Positions 56,801 through 64,000 of a DNA stretch of 64,000 bases are shown here, piece after piece. The notes beneath the pieces are model-generated. The model worked only from the letters and a program-made list of their open reading frames with translations. It was not told the origin of the DNA and did not search any database. A program made the translations under genes and the position numbers. The first letter of the stretch is position 1, and every line of letters begins with the position of its first letter. The stretch is from Lingula anatina (Eukaryota > Brachiopoda > Lingulata > Lingulida > Lingulidae), in contig NW_019775291.1 in the NCBI RefSeq assembly GCF_001039355.2, positions 195,604-259,603 on the forward strand, read 5' to 3'.

Positions 56801-57927
56801 AGAGATGTAGAGCACACAATAAGCCATTGCCAGCTGTTGTGTATAGAATTTACTGTGATGATGCATGAAAAATCCTGAAATTTCCAGGATTTTTCATTCC
56901 CTTCCTTTTCTTTTTGCTATGTAAAGGTATTAATATTTTACTTTGTTCATAAATGAAAAATTGCTGACTTTTCTTGGACTTTTTCTTCCTTCCTTTTTCT
57001 TTTTGCTATACAAATGTATATTTTACTCAATCCTTAACTTTGTTGATAAATGGAAAATTGCTGAAATTTCCAAAATTTTTCCCTTTCTTTCTTTCATTTT
57101 TTTTTTTTTTTTTTTGGCTACAGAAAGGTAGAGTAACTCATTATGTGCCATTTATCTAAAAGTTGCATCCTCAGTACCTGCACAAGCTTCCCTCTCTGCA
57201 TGGCAAGATCCAGCATCTCATCCTTCTCTTTCTGTAACTGCTGAATCTTCTTGTTGGCTTCAAGATCTTCACTCTTTTTACTTTCCAACTGCCCCTGTAT
57301 CCTGGCATTGGCAGCTGAAGAAACATACAATATACTAGAAATAGATTTTAGTTTTTTTCTAAAATAATTAACAAAAATGCCAACATGGTAGATATCCTAA
57401 TATGTTCATGTCTACATTAATCCAAGTATGCATCATTTTAAAAATTATTACTGGTACTTAAATAAAATTAAAAGTAAAAAGTAATTTTCAACAGCTGAGA
57501 AATAATCAAGTAACTTCAGTTTCAGTACAGACCATGTGGAAACATGTTACCTTTCAATCTCTCCTCTGTGTCCTGAAGCTTTTGTTGTAAATTTTTCATC
57601 TCAGACCTGTGTCTTTCTTCACTCATTTTTATCTCTTCTTGCATGGACCTGCAATGAGAAAACAAATACTGTATTTATGTACCAGTAGCTTATATAATTA
57701 CTGCATTGCCGAGGAAAGAGATTTTTGTTTCATTTTGATTTACAAGAGGTACATCTCACTCTCTCTCTCGCCTTTTCTCTCCCTGGCTACAAGTACACTT
57801 CTTTCAATTAAGTGTCTTACTAGCACTTTTTTATTTTTTCAATGTCAGCAGTCAAAACATAAATATTATCATAACTGTTACACCAGTTGCGAGTGATTTG
57901 CACTGTGCGAATACATAACATGATGCA

Positions 57928-57959
<32 letters not shown>

Positions 57960-59404
57960 NCAAACAAATAATAAGGATTTTGAAAACATACTAGATTCCC
58001 TCTACTACTAGTATTTAAACAAAAACATCAAAAGTTACAAATATATTTTATCTGACTGGTTTATGCAGTCTGCAATGTTAACTACTGGTCTGCTGGCCAA
58101 TGCCAGTAAAACTTTGGACAGGGCCAGTGAAAATTTTGAAAAACCATCAGTTATTGGCCTGACTGGGCCAGTGGATTTTTTCAGCTGTAAGATGTACTCC
58201 AATTCAATTGATAAATGATGAAGTCTTTTTTAAATGACCTTTTGAAAACCCCATGTTTTTGCTCTTATTTGTAATAAGAAACCTGTTTAATCTCCATGTG
58301 TTAATTTATTATTATTATTTTTTTTTTATTTTATTTTCATAATTTTTTTTTTTTTAATTGGATCTGGGCCAGTGAATTTTGGTCCAGACCAGTAGATTCT
58401 CAGATCCTGGTGCCCTGAACATTGAAAAGTATTTGGCGCAGACTATTTAAGAGCTGTCAATATGTATTAAGTATAATAATTATTGTCAGGTTAATTGCTC
58501 GTTAAGATGTTTAAAAAATAAAATAATTTCAAAAAGGCACCAGAGAGCTGTCTATTAATACCAGTAGCACAGTAGCAGTAGCTCTGAATGTAGTAGAATC
58601 TAGCCTTGCTTTAAACTCTGAATTAAAATCTGGACTCTTTGAAGTCTTTTGATATTCAATTAACTGTTAAAAACATATAAAACCCCAGCCTGATGAAGAT
58701 AAAGATGAGAGAACGACTGAGTCAGGGGCAGTGATTGAGTAAACGGTAGCAAAACGAAATTCAAACTCGGCAGTCAAACGTATATGGGTATTTCTCACCT
58801 GTTTACTCGACTCAACCATCTGCTTGAGGTCCTTTGGATTTCTGGCCATTATCACGTAATTCCTATCTGCCACATACCACCGTCAAAACACACATAAACT
58901 TAACAACCCGAAAGAGAGTAACGTGCTTGAAGTTACTGTATTTCATATCACGCAATTCACGGTTGTTTATCGGTTACTTCCGGTGTACTGCGCATGCGTA
59001 CTTAGCCAAATCTGTTATATTGGTAAAACGAAGCTGATCCGATTACATCTTTCGATTCTCGGAACCTAAATTAATTCATGTGCGGGTTTTTGTTTTTAAA
59101 TGAGGTACAACGAAAATTCTTTCTACGAATTATGATTTCCAACTGACAAGAAGAAAATATTTGTTGTTTTTGATAATGTGTAAAAAAAAAAACTTCCAGA
59201 ACATTGACAAGTTACAGTAGGCCTACCGTACGTTAATTCGCAGGAAAAGAAACCGGTGTTTCTCTAATATACTGAATTAATTGTGGTCATTTCACAGGTC
59301 AACATAACCAAATCGCTTAATAGGCCTAAATGGCATATTTTTTAAATAGCTGCAGCATCGATCAAAATAAGGCAACACATGAGGGCCTACTGAATTTACA
59401 AAAA

Positions 59405-59447
<43 letters not shown>

Positions 59448-59828
59448 AATAAAATAAACATATCCAGTACGCTTTTATTTCAGAGTTTATCAATTATGTA
59501 TACTGGGTAGGCCTATACATGTTCTGGTACCATGCAGTACGTCAGTTTCGTTATACACTTGGACATAATAAGAGAAGGTTCCTTTTTATGTCCAAGTTAT
59601 ACATGTAGGGCCTATGTACATGCATGTAGGCTACCCCATAAAACATTACCAAAAACAAAAACTATTTTAATCAAAATATACTCAAGTAATTTTGATTTGT
59701 CTGACTGCATTCCTGTTGATAAGATATTTATATTAATGCCAGTCCACAAATTAAGATTTTCATGATAATTAATTAAGAGTACTGGTACGGTATATACATG
59801 TATAAGATGTAGGGCCTTTGTCATGTAT

Positions 59829-59903
<75 letters not shown>

Positions 59904-62900
59904 AGACTTTGAGTTTGAAAGGTCAGAAAATAGCCAAATGATAAAAAATTTAGGATATTAATAAAAAAAACCCAATACATGACAGGGGCGGATCCAGGAT
60001 TATTTGAAGGGGGGGGGTCTGCGGATGTAAAGCCCCCCTCCCCTCCTTGGCATGGGCTTCGTGGCCTGCAGAATGGCCCCGAAAAATGTTGGTAATTGAA
60101 AGGGCGAAAGGTGCCATTTGGTACGGTTTAGAACTATGATTCAGCTTGTCAAAGTTCTAATGACATATCGTAAATTGCGGTCAGATTATTTAAGACAATT
60201 ATAGTCAACTCTGCGGTGGTTTCTCGCTAAAGTGCAATTACTGAAACAGCTGAACTGTCTGACATGTCTCTTAGAGCCGGTAAGGCAGCATTCACAACGA
60301 GAAGAGCCGAGGTCTAGTAAGGCCGCGACCTAAATATGGCGGACCTACATGAAAGGAAGACCGCTAATCCTGTTAATATCCTCACCACGCGGCGTCCCTG
60401 CAGGAGCACAGTAATATTAAATCTCAGCTCAATTCAACCGGTCGAGGGACAACGCGTGGGTGCGGGGGGGGGGGGGGCGTGTGAGAGGCGGAGAGACCAT
60501 TAAAAGATTAGCGGCCCGCCCTATTTAGGTCGCGGCCTTACTAGACCTCGGCTTTACTCGTTAGCGGCTCTTCTCGATGTGAATGCTTCCTAAGAGGTAA
60601 TTAAGCCGAACGCACAAGAAAGCTATATCGATTTTATTTGAATTACTTGGCCATGGATTCCAAATTGTAATCATCCAGTGTACAGCTGTTGTCAATGTCA
60701 TAAAATATACCGTTGGATTGCAAAATCAAACAATTAACCGAATCCCTTAATAATTTTCAATTTGTCTAATACAAAATACATTTCTGCGCTGAGACTTTTA
60801 ATTTATCCCTAATAAAAATCACTTTTACTTATAACTGTCCATTTTGTAGTTAATTGAATTTGAGTTAAGATTTGCTGTCTTTGCGATTAATGAAACGATA
60901 TAGCTTTTTTTCTATACAACATGAAACATTTACAACTTAAGTCATTCACAACGTTTAAAACAGTCTTCGAATTCCAGAACGTTAAATCGTATATAAAATG
61001 ACTTGTCAGATTGCACGAGGTACTAATTTTAAGCCTAGATTACAATTGCCATGCGATGTCCGTACATTACATATACCCCCACCCCCACCCCGTACTTCCC
61101 GTAAATCCCTTTTCGTGCGAAATCCCTGGCCGTGCGAAATGGTGAGTGTACGGTGCACGTACCGGGTTTACCGATACTGCCCATAAATCCCTTTTCGTGC
61201 GAAATCCCTGGCCGTGCGAAATGGTGAGTGTACGGTGCACGTACCGGGTTTACCGATACTGCCCGTTAATCCCTTTTCGTGCGGCCTCTGGGCGAATGCA
61301 GGCGGTGGCCGTGCGAAATCGTGCGGATTCACGGCAATCGTAGGCTGTCCGATTTTGTCAAGCTACAACTTTCGAAAAAAATTTGAAATAATTTAGGGGA
61401 CACCTTATCATCATCGTTGTTCACATTTCACAGTTCCGTGCGGCCATTGTTAGGTGGACTTGCCGTGATCGTGATGATGATTGAACCTAATGTTGGACTG
61501 TTTCCCTTCCAGCTTTGGTGGTTTTTGGAGGCAAAATAATAGTAAAGATGTTTTAGAAAACTTAGTGTTAATCACATGCAGAATGTTACCTTATACCCCC
61601 TTTACACTGGACGGCGTCCTTTCTGCGTCCTTTCTGCGACCATGAAATTGGTATCGCTGTGGTCTTAATAAGGAGGCACGAGCATTGATTTTGTATCAGA
61701 ATGAATGCTCAATGATCGGCCAGTTGTCGGCACATACAGTGTAAAGGGGGCTTTATTCTGGGTGCTAAAAATCGTAGGGTACTGCGCCGACAACGTTGCG
61801 ATCTTCAAGAAAGCAGCTTACGGCAACTGCACTGAGACTGAACGAATATTCCGTGCCCTCACTTTCCTTTTTTCGAAAAACTTTTTTTCCCTACTTGATC
61901 CCAAGCATAATGTCGGAGAATTAAATGGCACTGGCGTCCTCACGTAATGTAAACATATTTACCCAAGCCAGTTCCCACGTGCGTTGTCAGAAAAAAAACA
62001 CGGAAAATTGTACGTGACCTTTGCAAATGTAATCTAGGCCTTAACATCAACAAACAATAAATCCTTTAAAATATTGTGTGCAATCATATCATGTTCTTCT
62101 CCTACTGTAGTTAATTATGCTTGCAATCAATTTAGTTAAAATCCTGAAATTAGTCACATAACTTGAAATTTTCTATACACCAATCGTCAAATAATTCATG
62201 ACTCAATGCTCAATGCACTTATAATTATGTAATTCATATAAATTGGTCAGTTTCTGCAATATTTAATAACATGTAACCTCCCTTTTTGCAAATTGTCAAC
62301 CTTTACACCAATACGTCTAATTTTTATGTATTAAATTGATTAGGTGCGGATCCAGGATTATTTGAAGGGGGAACCGCAGATGCGAAGTCGACCCCCCCCC
62401 CTTTTGGCGTGGGGTTCGGACCCGCTGAAGGGCTCCGAAAATTCTTGGTATTTTAGAGGGCGAACGGTGCCATTTGGTACGGTTTAGAACTATGACTCAG
62501 CTTCTCAAAGTTCTAATTTCACAAGGGGACCATTGGTGTGATTTTTTTCAAAAATCGAAGGGGGGTCAGGACCCCCCTGGCACACCCCCAAATCCGCCAC
62601 TGATTGATGATAATATCACTCAATCAAGGATATGTTTGTTACACGTGCAAATAATGTGCTATCATAGATCAATATACTACAATAACTACATGCATGTATA
62701 TTACCAGACATGCGCCACAAGACCTGTTACTGTTTAAACAGTGAATCAAATGAATCAAAAAGAGAACCGAATCCTTTACCCTCTACCAGGACCACAGATT
62801 GATTTTTCACTAGAAATTCACAGATATGTCTCTGGCTAAGGCTCCGTTCACAGGAAAAGTCTATTTTCTAAAAATCTATTTTCTATTCGCGGTATCTTGT

Positions 62901-64000
62901 GATCACGGTCTGTGCCCTGAATACCCCGCGGCGTAATTACTGGCAGCGCGAGCCAGTTACTTCCAAAGCTGTAATTAATGCTCGGCTGCGCTCGGAGTGA
63001 TCACAAGATACCGCGAATAGAAAATAGATTTTTAGAAAATAGACTTTCCATGTGAACGGAATCTTATTCAATGTACTTTCCTGTATTGTCCAGCAAGACG
63101 TCAGGTAGGGCCTTTGATATAAAGGCTTCGTTCACATGGAATGTCTATTTTCTAAAAATCTATTTTCTATTCGCGCTATCTTATGATCACGGTCTGTGCC
63201 CTGAATATCCCGCCGCGTAATTACTGGCAGCGCGAGCCAGTTACTTATAGTTACTTATAGTAACTAGCTCGCGCTGCCAGTAATTACGCCGCGGGATATT
63301 CAGGGCACAGACCGTGATCATAAGACATACCGCGAATAGAAAATAGAATTTAGAAAATAGACATTGCATTTGAATGAAGCCAAAGAGATGCATGGCCTCT
63401 TGTAAAGAGCTCTAACCTGCTGTATGCATTATTCTAACTGAATACAGAATACGGACACAGTGTGTTGATAAACCAAACTAAAAAAACAATCAAAGAGCGC
63501 AAGCCTCCGTCAAGACAGTTCAATAATCATGATTAATTAATCAAATAAAGGACAGCCACCAAAATGTAATCGCTTCTTAGCGGGTCCATTTCTGACTTAT
63601 CCTAAAATGTTAATCATAATGGGCCCACAACTTTATGAGTTAGGCTGTTAACTTGAAAACAAACCAAGGGCAGAAACGGAAACTTGTTGGCGGGGGTCAT
63701 GACGTCCACAGAATGATTTTGCTGAATAGTAAAAATGTATCTGTTTTTAGAACCTAAAAAAAAAAAAAAAAAAAAAAAACCTTAGATATACATCTATGGA
63801 TTGATTAGTCAAGGTAGTGCCCAATCCTATATCATTCTTTATACGGTCTTACCCATAGATATCCCACACCGCTGCCACCAGCGCCATTAACAACCAAACT
63901 CTAATATTACCAACAGGTACATTTCCTCGGCTCTGCCTCGGGGTTGAGAGCGTGGACGCTCCATGAAATGGCGTCACGGAGCTGTGGTTCGTGGGGTTCT

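Overview
This is nuclear DNA from an animal, most likely a marine invertebrate and plausibly a mollusc or another lophotrochozoan. The protein-coding genes have many short exons with canonical GT-AG introns, the sequence is AT-rich, there are no bacterial operons, and the spaces between exons are full of short palindromic transposons (MITEs) and microsatellites. No species can be named from sequence alone.

Layout. 1.9-3.5 kb (+): a small TATA-driven gene for a secreted cysteine-rich peptide with a furin-type RNKR site, family not recognised. 5.3-32.7 kb (-): a complete WASHC2/FAM21 gene, the large tail subunit of the endosomal WASH complex. I assign 33 coding exons that join in frame to 1,576 codons; its introns hold most of the MITEs and microsatellites of the left half. 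34.3-37.3 kb (+): a partial gene whose last exon resembles a WxxW-type (mucin/CILP) secreted domain. Its intron contains a separate TATA box and a tandem array of exon/intron-like cassettes. 38.7-39.5 kb: two divergent tRNA-Ser genes (TGA and CGA anticodons). 41.3-44.2 kb (+): a compact nine-exon protein kinase of 323 residues. 48.5-53.8 kb (+): the nuclear gene for mitochondrial ATP synthase F1 beta, ten exons, 528 residues, with two related C/D-box snoRNA candidates in its introns and a decayed tandem copy of exon 7. 55.8-58.8 kb (-): a coiled-coil protein gene convergent with ATP synthase beta. 59-64 kb: intergenic DNA made largely of MITEs and simple repeats.

The genes do not form one pathway; they are independent housekeeping, secretory and signalling genes. 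The most interesting items are the secreted cysteine-rich peptide, the repeated intron-like cassettes at 35.1-36.1 kb, the twin intronic snoRNAs, the amplified exon modules of WASHC2, and two transposons nested inside other transposons. All exon boundaries come from reading splice sites, phase and protein similarity by eye; no transcript or database search was available.
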